The notes under the pieces are model-generated. The model ran no database searches and had not been told where the DNA came from. It was given only the letters and a program-made list of their open reading frames with translations. From the NCBI RefSeq assembly GCF_002197685.1, contig NZ_NBBI01000003.1:1-64000 (forward strand): a stretch of DNA of 64,000 bases, given 5' to 3'. The position numbers and the translations under genes are program-made. This document shows positions 63,170 through 64,000 of this stretch, in pieces (within the stretch, counting starts at the first letter, position 1; every line of letters starts with the position of its first letter). The DNA comes from Sphingomonas dokdonensis (GTDB taxonomy: Bacteria > Pseudomonadota > Alphaproteobacteria > Sphingomonadales > Sphingomonadaceae).

Positions 63170-64000
63170 ATGGCGGATCCATATTCGACGCTCGGCGTGG
63201 CGCGGGGCGCCACCGAGGCGGACATCAAGAAGGCGTATCGCAAGCTCGCCAAGGAGCTGCATCCCGATCGCAACCAGGACAATCCCAAGGCGGCGGAGAA
63301 GTTCAGCCAGGTCACCTCCGCTTATGATCTGCTGAGCGACAAGGACAAGCGCGCCCGCTTCGACCGCGGGGAGATCGACGCCGACGGCAATCCCGCCTCG
63401 CCGTTCGGGTCGGGTTTTGCCGGCGCGCGCCCGGGCGGCGGTGGCGGCTTTCGCAGCCAGGATTTCGGCGGCGCCGAGGGCGTCGACGTGTCCGACCTTT
63501 TCGAGGGGCTGTTTGGTGGCCGCGCGGGTGGCCCAGGCGGCGGCTTTTCCGGCGGGTTCGGCCGCCGCCAGCCGCCGCCGCGCGGCGCCAATACCGCTTA
63601 TCGCCTGCGCGTGCCCTTCGTTGACGCCGCCGCCAGCGTACCGCAACGCATCACGCTTTCCGACGGCAAGACGATCGACCTCAAGCTCCCGCACGGCGTC
63701 GAGACCGGCACGCAGATGCGCCTGCCGGGCAAGGGCGAGCAGGGCCCCGGTGGCGCGGGCGACGCGATCGTCACCATCGACGTACAGCCGCACCGCTTTT
63801 TCACCCGCGATGGCGACGACGTGCGCCTCGACCTGCCGATCACGTTGACGGAGGCGGTGAAGGGCGGCCCGGTCAAGGTGCCGACGGTGGAAAAGCCGGT
63901 CATGCTGACGGTGCCCGCCGGCTCCTCCTCGGGCCGCACGCTGCGGCTGAAGGGCAAGGGCTTTCACCGCAAGGACGGCACCCGCGGCGACCAGCTCGTC
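63170..64000 (+). CDS. DnaJ/CbpA-like co-chaperone, truncated at the window edge
   Basis: At least 277 residues, open at the right edge. The N-terminal J domain starts MADPYSTLGVARGATEADIK, with HPD in LAKELHPDRNQDNPKAAEKF. A Gly/Phe-rich linker (~72-140) follows, then the beta-sheet substrate-binding domain (AYRLRVPFVDAAASVPQRIT, then GGAGDAIVTIDVQPHRFFTR). No zinc-finger CxxCxGxG repeats are seen, so it is of the CbpA/DnaJ type II kind. It stimulates DnaK. The last C-terminal beta-domain is cut off. Confidence 0.92.
   Translation, partial: MADPYSTLGVARGATEADIKKAYRKLAKELHPDRNQDNPKAAEKFSQVTSAYDLLSDKDKRARFDRGEIDADGNPASPFGSGFAGARPGGGGGFRSQDFGGAEGVDVSDLFEGLFGGRAGGPGGGFSGGFGRRQPPPRGANTAYRLRVPFVDAAASVPQRITLSDGKTIDLKLPHGVETGTQMRLPGKGEQGPGGAGDAIVTIDVQPHRFFTRDGDDVRLDLPITLTEAVKGGPVKVPTVEKPVMLTVPAGSSSGRTLRLKGKGFHRKDGTRGDQLV

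Overview
The window is GC-rich chromosomal DNA of an alphaproteobacterium, most likely a sphingomonad (Sphingomonas or a close relative). Evidence for this is a DUF6481-like protein, a DUF6456-type protein after a dapF-like gene, a LuxR-HTH/DUF4019 protein, methionine synthase split into two genes, an EcfG-type general-stress promoter (GGAAC-N16-CGTT) and a sphingomonad-style rRNA leader at the left edge. Genes are tightly packed, with many ATGA or GTGA stop-start overlaps. I see no phage, insertion sequence, CRISPR array or tRNA.

Left part (1-15 kb). The first ~190 bases read on the minus strand as the promoter and leader of an rRNA operon whose 16S gene lies off the edge. Then come an aldo/keto reductase, a small hydrophilic stress-type protein with an EcfG promoter, a 23-codon mini-gene with a strong ribosome binding site and its own terminator, and an envelope locus: HAD-IB phosphatase, two tandem CDP-glycerol-transferase-like proteins, a Wzx-like flippase, a diacylglycerol kinase-like enzyme, a protein resembling mitochondrial CDP-diacylglycerol synthase TAM41, and a MobA-like nucleotidyltransferase. 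This locus is the best candidate for an undescribed pathway. After it come a DMT transporter, a glutamine amidotransferase, an SDR/cupin pair, and an ABC1-type atypical kinase.

Middle (15-46 kb). This holds a flavin monooxygenase and acyl-CoA dehydrogenase pair, a serine hydrolase with a CYTH-CHAD protein, a membrane-anchored cytochrome c, prephenate dehydratase, and an S9 peptidase. A mutY - serine hydrolase - nudC operon faces a DciA-like gene followed by two DsbA-like thiol oxidoreductases. Next are a dapF-like epimerase, PAP2 phosphatase, a YefM-YoeB toxin-antitoxin pair with its operator, a membrane-tethered LuxR-type protein, thiC with a TPP riboswitch, two Tat-exported ferritin-like proteins, a PKHD-type hydroxylase with small partner genes, cstA-ybdD, and a periplasmic trehalase.

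Right part (46-64 kb). This is a vitamin B12/methionine locus. CobO-type adenosyltransferase, a cobalamin riboswitch, BtuB, BtuF, BtuC, BtuD, MetH part 1 and MetH part 2 all read leftward, so B12 import sits beside its main consumer. It is followed by a zinc metalloprotease, a Crp/Fnr regulator divergent from a TauD-type dioxygenase, a large unrecognised periplasmic protein, and the start of a CbpA-like DnaJ gene cut by the right edge. Four copies of a ~95-bp palindromic repeat lie between genes at about 22.3, 46.1, 52.8 and 55.8 kb.
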